A stretch of DNA of 64,000 bases from Dryococelus australis (Eukaryota; Arthropoda; Insecta; Phasmatodea; Phasmatidae): NCBI GenBank assembly GCA_029891345.1, contig CM056997.1, positions 221,154,172-221,218,171 on the forward strand, written 5' to 3'. The position numbers and the translations under genes were made by a program. The notes beneath the pieces are model-generated. The model saw only the letters and a program-made list of their open reading frames with translations. It searched no databases and was not told where the DNA came from. This document shows positions 35,221-45,699 of this stretch, in pieces. Position 1 is the first letter of the stretch; the number at the start of each line of letters is the position of its first letter.

Positions 35221-35548
35221 AAGACGTTCAACACACAGCCACCAGATACTGCTCTATTGCGGATCAAGTAAGTGCTGCCATATCTGGCATTTTCCATGTA
35301 CTTTTCAAGATATCGATAGGTGGCCTTATTAAAGAATGGAATTATTTGGATCAACTACCTTAGTAATTTTACGCCATTCTATATAAAGTTAGTTGTAAAT
35401 AGTATATGTCATTTGACTAATTTGTAAGATAAATTTTCTTGGACGTAGAGTAAATAAACATTGGCATATGTAGGTGTAAAATTACATCGATGTCAGTGGA
35501 GACACTGCTGTCACATTTAGCGTAAAACTATACCATTTTTTTACAGTG

Positions 35549-36770
35549 TATGCACACAGTAGTATATGTTACTGAACCGACGGCTATCAGTTACCTACGG
35601 CAGAAAACGTACAGTAGAATATCACAAACGTCGTATAATACTAGCGACAAACAAATGAATTAACTATACAAAGTTTGGTACAAACGTTTCATTAACATAT
35701 ATAGAACGTGCAGAGATTATATTTACATTAATAATAAATATTAACTTTTATCAGTTTCCTTGGCTGTTTTATGAAGCAATCAATCTAATATTAAATAACC
35801 ACGAAGAGAATTTACACAAACTATTTCTTCACTGCAAAGTGAAAGACACGCTACTAAACTGCTAAATAATATTTGTCAAGGAAGTCAAAGGCCTACGTGT
35901 TAATGTCTACGCTTGTTTCCTAAAAGTTTATCTTGATGAGTGTGGATAGAGAGAATGTTTTGTAAAGTTGTATTTATTCGGTAATCGTAACATTTAAGCA
36001 TAACATTCAAGCCAAGGTATTTCTTGCGTTCTATTATATCGCAACACTCACAATAATAAAGCAATATAACACGGTTTTCTCATAGATTTTGGCAAATGAC
36101 AGTGTGTTACAAGCTTCTTCTTTTTTGAGATAATTTATTTTAGTGTACAGAAAGATTTGGCTTCAAGGCTTATTGGATGTGTTACATTCTTTCAAATAGA
36201 TTGCAGATAATCGAATCACGCGGGGAATGCTTTTGAAAGACATTTCAGATCTCTAAACATACTTAATAACCAGAAATATGACGGATACGCGAATGTATTT
36301 CATTTACACACGAAGGCAAAACGTATTGTCGCCCTTCACTTGCGGCCGTGACTGTAAAGTATATTCATGGGATTTTTACATTTTTCAAGCAAACGTTTGA
36401 AAAAGACCACACTTGTAACATGTTAGTTTTCTAAATACAAAAAAAAAAAATACATATAACGTTTAATTCTTCCGTTTACTGTAAAATACGTCTTTTTTTT
36501 TTTTTTTTTTTTTTTTTTTTGTTATATAGTAATTTTACTTGACGTTTGTTTATAAATTATAAGTTTTGAGAAATACTGAATATGCAGTTAAACAGAGATA
36601 AAAATACAGATGTTGGCAACGGCTAGCGAGAAATGGTAGGCCTACTTATATACAATATTATTAAACTGAGTTCTGGTGCATTATTTGTTGAGTAAATGTG
36701 TCTTGCTGGTAGCCATTTTGAAGTAAAACTGTAGGAGATACATTTAAATTTTACGTATAAAATATATATA
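35549..36770. other. AT-rich stretch with a long poly(T) tract
   Basis: A run of about 28 T lies at 36493-36520; on the minus strand it is a poly(A) tract that could mark a retroposed end. No gene seen. Confidence 0.5.
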
Positions 36771-36779
36771 TACTCTTTA

Positions 36780-36962
36780 TTGTCGAGCGCATGAATACGG
36801 CATATTTTCTACTGTAGTTTGAATTTTTTTCTAGATCCATGTATGGCTTGCTTACATGTGGCGGATGGATACTAAGTGAAGACAGAAAACAGAACTTTAG
36901 CAGGCCTTCAGAGAGGTTGCAAGTAACTGTGAATAGATCATGACTAGATATCCTGTACATTT
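36780..36962 (-). repeat. Dispersed repeat R-B, copy 5 (partial, diverged)
   Basis: Minus strand gives CAGTTACTTGC, CCTGCTAAAGTT and CCGCCACATGTAAGCAAG in the order seen in the 15.6- and 43.1-kb copies, then loses similarity after GATCTAGAAAAAA. Confidence 0.5.
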
Positions 36963-38583
36963 TCGAGTTGTAATTCGGTGTAGCAAGGTATACAAGTAAG
37001 AAGATAGTTTGACAGGAGTCGCTGGTCCTTCGCTCCCCCTACTGACATGTCCTGCAGGACTTGGACATTCTGCACTCTGCGACGTGCCCGCCTAACTTGA
37101 CATTTTATTTGCTGCCAAGGCCGACAAGCGTGGGACCGATAAGGGCTACACTGCCACACCAATCAATTGCACCATCGACGCTGAGCGCAACGCTGTGAAC
37201 TTGCCATCGCACTGCATGTACCTGTACGACTTTCACCTGTGACCCTATTATTTTATCGGTGGAAAGTCTGTAGGAAGGTTCGAATGCAGGCTCCTTGAGT
37301 AGTTTCGTATCACTTGCAGTGTGTATTCCGTTCATAGATCAATACATTGGATACACGTTAAATAGTTTCTTAAAATAAAACGTGGTTATATTTCAACAGC
37401 CTTTAGGGCTCTGCCTGGCTGGCGTATGAAGTGCGTTGGAGAGGTTCTGTAGAAAACTCGCGACACGAGAAAGGTTGAGTATTTTGCAGTGGTACCTAAA
37501 GCCGAAAGAAAATTAAGAAACATTTAACGCCTAAATACAAGTTTCAAGTCCCCATTTCAAAGCCAAGGTATTATTTTAGGGGTATGAAAATGGCTGAGAC
37601 TGGTGTTTTCATATTCAGTTTTTAACTGCTAAATTTTCTGTACAGAAATTTCATAGTTGTCTTCAGACGCGCATCATATATTTGTATTTTTCAGCGTGCC
37701 ATATAAATATAGGAGACTCTTGTCCGGCCGAGTCTCTGACGGGAAGACTGCGCCCCAGTTGGGTGCTATCTTGCACGTAGAGGCGATGAGACAAGAGGCG
37801 AGTGAACAAGAGTCGGCCTTAGAGCTCACGCGTTTAGAGGCCTCGAACGCATCTCGGATGTATGGAATTCTCGCCACAACTTGCTTCACAGATTAAGCGT
37901 TATATTTTTCTGGTAGGTAGAGAGGCTTTACCAAATCAACAAAGCTTGGGAAGCTACGGTTTGTTATATGTCGTGGGAAAAATGTGGTAAAACCCGTTGA
38001 AATGGAACATGGATAAGAAACTTAATGACTCTAGTATGTTGGCCTCTAATACCATTAACCCTTTAATGTCCTTTGCGGACAAATATTGTCTACGCACTAA
38101 ACATGAATCAGTGATTTCAATCAGTAGAATAATGTTAATTAATCTTCAGACGATGAACTCTTATTTATTGGTAGAAGTGTGGAAATGCACAGAGGTTTTA
38201 CTGCCAGGCCATGACATTTTACTAGCTTTCAATCAAAATTGTTGTTTAATCAGTGAATAGATACAACTAAAATGATATGTATTCAAGAGGGGGCAGATTC
38301 AAGAGATCTAAAGCCAAACTCGCTGATTTGGAGCTGTTCCAATTATTTCGATTTTAGAGTGAGTGCCCAATGATCTTCCCTGTGATGAACATATCCGTAA
38401 ACAACACTAATGCTATATGTTGTGACAGGTTCGTCCCACTACTCATCACCGAACATAAGGCCTACGGTTGCTGGTTGCGATAAGAGGACAAGTACTTTGC
38501 CAGCTTCAGAAGAGCACGGATATAAACGACCTAATTGTAACATCAAGAATCATAAATTAATTACGTAAGAGCGGCTGGTGTGG
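36963..38583. other. No recognised gene
   Basis: Mixed composition with short frames only, such as a 79-codon plus frame at 37657-37896 and an 87-codon plus frame at 37997-38260. None is recognised. Confidence 0.4.
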
Positions 38584-38790
38584 AACCGCGGTGGTGTAGC
38601 GGTTAGACTACTCGCCTCCCACCAAGGTTAACAGGGTTAGATTAACGGCAGGGGTCGCCCCCGGATTGTCGCTTGGTGTAATCGTGCCGTTGGTGGTGGG
38701 CTTTCGTGCCCCCCGCCCTTGCATTGCGGCGCTGCTTCATACACACGCAGCTTCATCCTCATCGGCTCTCAGGACCACCAAGTGTGTCGA
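38584..38790 (+). mobile_element. tRNA-derived SINE S1, rearranged
   Basis: ACCGCGGTGGTGTAGCGGTT and AGACTACTCGCCTCCCACC start a typical head. The B-box region is disturbed (a TTAACAGGGTTAG duplication-like block). GTGCCGTTGGTGGTGGG, CCCGCCCTTGCATTGCGGCG and TCATCGGCTCTCAGGACC follow; the final tail is missing. Confidence 0.88.
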
Positions 38791-39060
38791 CTCAAGCGAG
38801 CGGAAACGTGAGAGAGTCGCGGGGCGAGGTGTGAATGGAGTGAGCTGGTCGAGGGGCTGAGACCTCGGCCCACCCACTCCGGGCTCCATTCATGAGGCGA
38901 CGGGCGGTGAGAGATGCGCCAGCCGTGTAATTTCCGCGACACAGCCAGCTCATCCCCTCTCCTCGATCCATGCACGTGCTTATTACCCGTGGCTCTGCCC
39001 TCCCTCAATCGGCCACAATTATCCCGGCGGACCCTGGCCCCTCGTCTGCTCTAGCTTCAT
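38791..39060. other. GC-rich segment of unknown nature
   Basis: GC-rich with an inverted pair GAATGGAG near 38831 and CTCCATTC near 38884. Frames on both strands are uninformative. It may be part of a repeat downstream of the SINE. Confidence 0.25.
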
Positions 39061-39232
39061 CAGTATGGAGTTCACTGTCGCCGAACTTATCGTCGCCGTC
39101 CTCCCAGAGACCTTTGTTCCTCCTCCACTCACTTCCGTTCTAATGCAGACACTCTCTTCCTGCTGCACGCTATCGACGCATATCGACTTTCTTCCTAGCG
39201 GATAGTTATTGTGTTGTCATTGCTACCTATAG

Positions 39233-39410
39233 ACTCGACGAGGCGGCACAGTGCTAAACCACAGGACTCTAATTCGGAAGGAGACGTGTTCAATTCTCGG
39301 TCCTGCCATCCTGTTTTCGGTTTTCTATGATTTCCCGATATCACTCCGGGCGAATGTTGTAACTGTTCCTTACTCCACGTCATGGCCGATTTCTTCCCCG
39401 TTCCTGCTAT
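39233..39410 (+). mobile_element. Second tRNA-derived SINE family, SgRP1-like
   Basis: GAGGCGGCACAGTGCTAAAC, a B-box region GTGTTCAATTCTCGGTCC, GCCATCCTG, TTTTCTATGATTTCCC, GGGCGAATGTTG and GGCCGATTTCTTCCCCGTTCC follow the plan of a SINE I recall from grasshoppers and other insects (head, then a CCGTGATTTCCC-like block, then TTCCTTCCCC). It differs from S1 in head and body. The 3' end is unclear. The assignment is from memory. Confidence 0.65.
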
Positions 39411-40194
39411 GTCGGCCGTTAGTTTAAGGGATTACGTACTAAGCATACTGAATTTATTAACATCTCTACGTCTGATTCGGCGCCGTCCTATAATTTTTCT
39501 CCAATTTATTAATGGACACAGCTCACTGTTACGCAATCGAAGTGAATTTCCTAACATAGTATCACTCCAGTTCGTTTCGGCACATTCCATCTACACGAGT
39601 ATTTCCATATAGCAATTTCATACGAAGACAATGTTTTTTTCTTTTTAAGAATGAATTTGGGTGGGCAATGAATGCCAGAATTCTGCCACAACGTGTGTTT
39701 TGAAGTGAACACGAATAAGACCGACAAATGCAGTAGCAAGACAGAAACGATGATGCAACGTTCGCAGGGTGATCCATTCCGACACGATAACTCCATGTAA
39801 TAAATATGGTTTCGTTCGACCGCATTTACGACTGCGATGGAGCATGACCTTGAATTGGCGCAGTGCATACGTGGGGTGTGGGTGAGCTCCTGCGGAGAGC
39901 GGCAGCGAGCGAAGAACTTCGGGTAGTGTGTCTCGTGACTGCGATGTGCTACGACGCTGAGTTTCGAACCAAAAGAAATATCTCTTCTAGATCTGTCGAT
40001 TTACGTCATAACAAGTTAAGTATATATTTCGTTACTTTCATTGCATTACCATATACCAAAGAAAAAATTACCCTATAACGTAGGCGTTGCCATGTAAAAC
40101 CCACACTTCTGTCCCAGCCACAGCCACACGTCAATTGTTTTGTTTTGTTCACCGGAGGTGTCGGTGGGTGACTTAGAAGACAGAAGTGAGCGAA
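39411..40194. other. No recognised gene
   Basis: Several overlapping minus frames of 66-105 codons in different frames at 39551-39868 show no family resemblance and no consistent coding signal. Confidence 0.4.
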
Positions 40195-40400
40195 TGGAGA
40201 GATTCGGGTGGCTCTTAACGTCGAGGTCTTGAGAACCGATGAGGGTGAAGCGAGGTGAGTATGTAACAGAGCCAGAATACAAACCCGCCGACCAGTTGTA
40301 ACTTCCAGCACGATTACCACATCCAAAAATCCGGTTTGCAATTCCGCCGGTTTGCATTGGTGGAGGCGAGTAGTCTGGCTACCACAACACCGCAGCCCCC
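40195..40400 (-). mobile_element. tRNA-derived SINE S1, parent of the adjoining minisatellite
   Basis: Minus strand reads GGGGCTGCGGTGTTGTGG, TAGCCAGACTACTCGCC, CGGATTTTTGGATGTGG, CTGGTCGGCGGG, TACTCACCTCGCTTCACCC, TCATCGGTTCTCAAGACC and GTTAAGAGCCACCCGAATC. Its first 33 bases plus about 15 bp of flank are what the neighbouring 48-bp array repeats. The body between GGCGGG and TGTATTCTGGCTC is shortened. Confidence 0.9.
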
Positions 40401-41568
40401 AATCGTCGGAGATAGGAGTAGTCTGGCTACCACAACACCGCAGCCCCCAATCGTCGGAGATAGGAGTAGTCTGGCTACCACAACACCGCAGCCCCCAATC
40501 GTCGGAGATAGGAGTAGTCTGGCTACCACAACACCGCAGCCCCCAATCGTCGGAGATAGGAGTAGTCTGGCTACCACAACACCGCAGCCCCCAATCGTCG
40601 GAGATAGGAGTAGTCTGGCTACCGAACACCGCAGCCCCCAATCGTCGGAGATAGGAGTAGTCTGGCTACCACAACACCGCAGCCTCCAATCGTCGGAGAT
40701 AGGAGTAGTCTGGCTACCACAACACCGCAGCCCCCAATCGTCGGAGATAGGAGTAGTCTGGCTACCACAACACCGCAGCCCCCAATCGTCGGAGATAGGA
40801 GTAGTCTGGCTACCACAACACCGCAGCCCCCAATCGTCGGAGATAGGAGTAGTCTGGCTACCGAACACCGCAGCCCCCAATCGTCGGAGATAGGAGTAGT
40901 CTGGCTACCACAACACCGCAGCCTCCAATCGTCGGAGATAGGAGTAGTCTGGCTACCACAACACCGCAGCCCCCAATCGTCGGAGATAGGAGTAGTCTGG
41001 CTACCACAACACCGCAGCCTCCAATCGTCGGAGATAGGAGTAGTCTGGCTACCACAACACCGCAGCCCCCAATCGTCGGAGATAGGAGTAGTCTGGCTAC
41101 CACAACACCGCAGCCTCCAATCGTCGGAGATAGGAGTAGTCTGGCTACCACAACACCGCAGCCCCCAATCGTCGGAGATAGGAGTAGTCTGGCTACCACA
41201 ACACCGCAGCCCCCAATCGTCGGAGATAGGAGTAGTCTGGCTACCACAACACCGCAGCCCCCAATCGTCGGAGATAGGAGTAGTCTGGCTACCGAACACC
41301 GCAGCCCCCAATCGTCGGAGATAGGAGTAGTCTGGCTACCACAACACCGCAGCCCCCAATCGTCGGAGATAGGAGTAGTCTGGCTACCACAACACCGCAG
41401 CCTCCAATCGTCGGAGATAGGAGTAGTCTGGCTACCACAACACCGCAGCCCCCAATCGTTGGAGATAGGAGTAGTCTGGCTACCACAACACCGCAGCCTC
41501 CAATCGTCGGAGATAGGAGTAGTCTGGCTACCACAACACCGCAGCCCCCAATCGTCGGAGATAGGAGT
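40368..41568. repeat. 48-bp minisatellite, about 25 copies, built from a SINE head
   Basis: Unit: GAGTAGTCTGGCTACC, ACAACACCGCAGCCCCC, AATCGTCGGAGATAG. The first two pieces are the inverted head of the adjoining SINE, including its Pol III A-box region; the third is flank. Variants: 46-bp units with CCGAACACC at about 40621, 40861 and 41291, and CAGCCTCC units. A CCGAACACC unit followed by a CAGCCTCC unit occurs twice 240 bp apart, pointing to five-unit block duplication. Long frames on both strands (up to 257 codons) exist only because 48 is a multiple of three. Confidence 0.97.
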
Positions 41569-41859
41569 TGTCACCCACGAAAGTAAGCGCGCAGTACAGT
41601 TGTCTGTCCCCCCCCCCCCGAACCCTTCCATCCCTTTTTCCCCTCACAATCTGGACTAGAGTGTCGTCACTTAGTACCTACATAGAGTAGAGACGGAATG
41701 GCAAGGCGGACGAGTTAATCTGTCGTGGGATGAACATCATGCTCGTGGAGGCTCACTCTCTGAGATCTTCCCGCGACTTGAGGACCAGCCAGAGGGAGGT
41801 GCGTCTGAGAGTGCGATGGGATAATGATAGCTGAGGTGCGGCGACTATCCGCAACTCGT
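41569..41859. other. Spacer with poly(C)
   Basis: A CCCCCCCCCC run at about 41607-41617; nothing else recognised. Confidence 0.4.
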
Positions 41860-42480
41860 CACGTCCCTAGGTGATAGATAAGGGATCCTTAGGTTCTGGG
41901 GGTGGCTGGGAATATTCAAATACCACCCCACGAACTACCTGGCTGGTGGGAGAGCGTCGTCGTTGCGGATGTCGGGAACCTGGGCAACTCAGTACGAGAA
42001 GGCGAAGCGCATCTGCTGGAGGTGGCCCAACGATCAAGGCGGGGATGGAGACCTCCAGATGCTGAAAAATGCGAAGTGTAGCGATCCTCACTGCTGGATT
42101 CTGCGGGCTACCGACTGCGGGTAAGTGATGAATGGATTGGAATGCATCGGTCCTTGGAAGCATCCCGATGTCGACCTTAACTCCTGGGCCAGCGGATTCA
42201 CCACCACCACCACTGGTAGGTCCGGGATGTCTCGCGCTCTTCCAGAAAGACGGACTATTCTGGAGAATGGGGAGGGGGTGGCTCCCCCGATTGCTGGTCC
42301 CCGCCTTCACCCACGGAGTGTAGATCCTGATGTCGGCATAGAAGAAGGAAGATGGCGTCGGTACCATGGCTGAACTGTCCGGTTTTCCGACGCACACGAG
42401 AAGCAGGGATGGTCCTGCATCCAATTGCTGCTGTCGATGATGCAGTGCTGGTTACCTGTATGGCAGTGTTGAAAGTAGTT
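41860..42480. other. GC-rich block with open frames on both strands, unidentified
   Basis: A 185-codon minus frame (42424-41867) and several plus frames of 62-82 codons overlap. Proline/glycine-rich products on both strands are expected from composition alone. It could be the 5' part of a decayed retroelement, but no motif identifies it. Confidence 0.25.
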
Positions 42481-42999
42481 CAACTTCAGATACCCTACTT
42501 TATCCAGCCATAATCAAGTCAAAAGGAATCATTTTTATCCTCCGCGACTATCGAATAGATTTTCCACGGCCCTCTCCGCTTTGTCTGGTTTGTTATGCCC
42601 TTCCATCTAGACCCTTCTTCTTTCGGGGTGTACACATGGCTTCTTTTGTGGCCATGGTACTACAACCCTGCTCGGCCGCGATGCATGCGCCCATTATAAT
42701 AATTAAACCCGACCTAAGGCGTATAGGGCTTGCCCTGAGACGCATCCCACTGTCCAACCGCCTTAGCTACTAACACGCATGCCGGAGGACACACAGAACT
42801 GTGAAGGTGCTCACGTTGTCTTAGCGGGATTTCGGGGCTCGCCAGTAAAAACAAATGGCCAGGCGGCTCTTTCGATGTGGTCGTACCCGTTCATGATTGC
42901 CCGCGAGATGATCTGGAAATGTGTTGAGAGTCTTAGTGCTTACTGCACGCTGCGTAACATTCACTATTGTTTGGACTGCTTCCTGGCCAGAAGGATACC

Positions 43000-43125
43000 A
43001 CGATATGATTGGCGAACGCCGTTCCCATACGCGTCTGGCATGTGACGCAGTTTTGGTGGCTTGTGCGGCTGGAATTCGTGGTATAAACGGCTGCTTCATT
43101 TCTTTAATACTAAGTTCTCTTTTAT
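43000..43125 (+). repeat. Dispersed repeat R-A, copy 3
   Basis: GATTGGCGAACGCCGTTCCC, CTTGTGCGGCTGG, ATTCGTGGTATAAACGGCTG and TTTCTTTAATACTAAGTTCTC match the 26.7- and 62.4-kb copies. It is followed within about 20 bp by repeat R-B copy 4, so both may be parts of one longer element. Confidence 0.65.
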
Positions 43126-43139
43126 TTCGCCTTTGTATG

Positions 43140-43430
43140 ATTAAGCCATTCTCGGTTACTTCACACTTTGCCAAAGCCCTGCTCTTGTTCTACTTTCAGG
43201 ATAATAATTCGCCTCATGTAAACAAAGCTTGACCGAGTCTACAAAGGGACCTCGCAGCACAGTCGTGCGCCCTGCTCACACAGTGTAATAACTACTATTT
43301 CTTGCTAGGCATTGCCAACGCGCCAAGTATAAAACGCTTGTAATACATGAGGTACTTAGGAAACAAGTAAAGACGTGATGCATGGGGTGATTTATCACAG
43401 GTTCGGTCCAAAAAGTAGCGTGAATAGACT
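43140..43430 (+). repeat. Dispersed repeat R-B, copy 4 (internally shortened)
   Basis: CATTCTCGGTTACTTC, GCCCTGCTC, TTTCAGGATAAT, GCCTCATGTAAACAAAGC, GAGTCTACAAAGGGAC, TTTCTTGCTAGGCATTGCC, TAAAACGCTTGTAATAC, TAGGAAACAAGTAAAGACG, GGGGTGATTTATC and GTGAATAGAC are in the R-B order, with AT-rich spacers missing. Confidence 0.7.
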
Positions 43431-43892
43431 ATGAGTCACGTGAGTGTAACGACGCGCTCCGTGGGCTGTCGTCGTGTACAGTAGTTACGGGATCACAGGC
43501 GGAGCTGGAAAAGTACAAGAGTAAGGTCGCAGATTGTCGACTTTCGCCCCGGCAGGCTAGTCGTTGGGACAGGGGTGAGGTCGTGCGCCGTGGTGCCTGA
43601 GGGGGGACGCTGGCAAAAGCACGTACTGTCCGCGTGCCAGCTCTGAAGCCCTAGCAGGAATGCGACCTTGGAACGATAAGCCGGCCACGCTATAAGACTG
43701 TACTATCGTACAAAGAAAACATTCACTCACCTCAAGGCAATGGGGTAGCATTGGAGGAATCACTACTGTCGTCAAGACGTACAACGATACTGCCAATTAC
43801 ATCTGATACAACACCGTCCCTTTCCCCAGTATCCAGTCTCAAGCTTCTGTACGTGGCCACAGTACTCTTCCTAGTCGGTCTTGGTTACACTG

Positions 43893-44651
43893 TCCTACAG
43901 ATGACTGCGGGAGGTTAGGAGCAAGCTTCTCGGTAACCCACTTTATGTAATTAACACTGTTCATTTGGCCGTGATAGTCGCCACTGGCAATGCCGGCTTT
44001 ATAGACAAGGAGAGCATTTTCGATATATCCGTCAATACCCCCAGCGCGTACTACAACTAATCGGTTACCCGAATTCACATTAGCTTGTATGCCAAACACT
44101 TGTTCGAATTGCCAATATTTACCAAACGTTAAATTACCGTCTATCCATGTCACGTCTATGTAGATAATTTGTTTCCCGCCTTGTCTATGCCGTTTCAACT
44201 AGATAGTCGTGACGCAAGATATGATGTGAGGTCTCTCAATTAGTATCTTCCTGTGACTTTAAGATTTTTTTCACCTAGTTGTTTTACCACCTTACGCAAC
44301 GTAGTATGTGACCTCGGAAATTATATTTTCTCCTTTACCATGAGCAGTAATTTTTGCAATGGTAAGGACACGTTTCTACTGAATATAAAAATCCTGAATC
44401 GTCCGCCGAATTACGTCATCAGTATTGACGACAGTATATTCCGGCCTAGTTTTCAGTCGTTTACCCAGTGTGAGCAAGCTACCGCTCTCCCCACTGTTAT
44501 CTAGTTCCTTCTGTTCCTTCCGTATCCTTTTAACTAACGCCTGCGACACTCCAGCGTAGTCTGCAGCTCTTGCTGTCGCCTGGTTTACTGTGAAACCATA
44601 ACCTATCTGTTTCGCCTCTTCACCATACTTTGCAACTATCTTACGATTCTC
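43893..44651 (-). pseudogene. DDE_3 (Tc1/mariner-IS630-like) transposase pseudogene, truncated
   Basis: The relic reads in one minus-strand frame from RKIVAKYGEEAKQIG near 44651 to about 43893. It has an N-terminal helix-turn-helix with VSQALVKRIRKEQ, a DDVIRRTIQDFYIQ segment, an RKILIERPHI segment (about 44250) and the DDE core start IYIDVTWIDG (about 44160), with GYIENALLVYK and GDYHGQMNSVNYIKW. Five or so in-frame stops, the first at 44376, break it. The core Asp of IYID is present, but the following Glu is Val. Homology ends after LPQSSV, where the second Asp motif (usually DNAPYH) should be, so the catalytic half is gone. It would have been an insect DNA-transposon transposase. Confidence 0.85.
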
Positions 44652-45112
44652 CGGCCCTCGAATGCATGACGGTGTTTTTCTTCTGGACAGACATAACACT
44701 CCGCAGCTAAATGTGTTACTGCGGATCGTACATGCGTGACAATGCTCGCCCGCTGTCACTCGCTGTCTTGCCTTCTCCTTTCCTCATGCCCCGCGGTTTC
44801 AGAGGTGGCACGCGGACAGTAGCTCGGCCGGCGAGCGACTAGTGGCTACGCTCGCATCCAAACACCAGTCGCCGTTACATAAACTAAACACGAGTGAGAC
44901 GTATTCCCGCGGTATTGACTCGCTCATGGGGAGTACAACTGTCAAGTCAAGTGGCCTGTGGTAATGGACGTGTTTGTTCACATTCGAATTTTCAACACAC
45001 CCACCAATCTACATGAATACAATACTTCAAAGGCTGTTGACGATTAACTGAGCATTCTGAAAAAGCCTGTTTAACATTTACTTTCATTCTCATTTCGTAT
45101 ATTTCCGCAGTA
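44652..45112. other. Flank of the transposase relic with possible transposon terminus
   Basis: ATTCGAATTTTCAACACACC (about 44983) matches 15813 and could be the upstream terminus of the DDE_3 element. No matching inverted end was found beyond 43.8 kb, consistent with the truncation. Confidence 0.3.
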
Positions 45113-45699
45113 TGGTAAATGTGGGAGAGATGCCCCCCCCCCCCCTAAAGAAAAATTCGTTACAAAAGCTCAAAATAACTTAACAGGACTGTTCTTTTTT
45201 TTTTTATACATTCAACATACCTTAAAGACTGAAAGAAAAATATTCAGTGTCATGTTACACTTGTTACAATATATAATAATACAAATGGAAACATACATAT
45301 TTTGGCCATCTATCCCGTGCTGTAGGTGATATGCCCCATCCAATATAGGAGAGATACCTCATGTCGGAGAGATGCCCCACAAAGAAAGATTTGTGAAAAA
45401 TACGCTGTATGATAAGAAAACAGTGCTGTTGAATCAACTAAGTGTAATTACTCATAAGAACAAATCAAAAGTTTTTAAATTTTTCTAATGTACTGCAACT
45501 CCATTTTTTGGCGTTTTGCTTCCCGGCCGTAAATGTTATACTGAGAGCCATATAAGATGCAGTTTTCGTGCAACCACTTTTTACCTTAAACACACAGAAT
45601 CCAGTCTACCCCCTATTTTGTTTGATAATAGTTTCCCTGCACTCAGTACAAATTTCGTTTCCTTCTTCATCTAAGTCACTCGTCATAAGTTCTGCCCAA

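Larger units (their letters stand above)
32234..35360 (-). mobile_element. Tigger/pogo-like DNA transposon with TA target duplication
   Basis: Inverted ends AGGTGGTTGACCCAAATAA (32234 on) and, reversed from 35360, AGGTAGTTGATCCAAATAA, each bordered outside by TA, the target duplication of the Tc1/mariner-pogo superfamily. Subterminal inverted pairs include TGGCCTTGTTAG (about 32418) against CTAACAAGGCCA (about 34793), and GTGGCCTTATT strings. It carries a broken transposase on the minus strand and a 46-bp tandem array near its transposase-5' side. Length 3.1 kb is typical of an autonomous copy, but this one is dead. Confidence 0.8.
29571..35548. mobile_element. Possible 6-kb CACTA-like element hosting a pogo insertion
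   Basis: Left boundary reads TACACTGTAAAAAATAGG (29569 on); the reverse complement of the right boundary reads TACACTGTAAAAAAATGG (from 35550), flanked by TA on both sides. A CACTG terminus followed by an A-run is a known form of animal EnSpm/CACTA ends. ACACATAC-type motifs recur near the left end (29592) and at 31641 and 32122. No CACTA transposase is present. The two ends could belong to different elements. A palindromic CRE, GTGACGTCAC, lies at 30035-30044. Confidence 0.35.

Noticed and set aside
40858-41631. 257-codon minus frame and other long frames over the 48-bp array
   Set aside because: Open only because the unit length is a multiple of three; every frame and strand gives a repeat protein and the unit is SINE-derived.
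41867-42424. 185-codon minus frame
   Set aside because: GC-rich region with overlapping frames on both strands; proline/glycine-rich product without motif.
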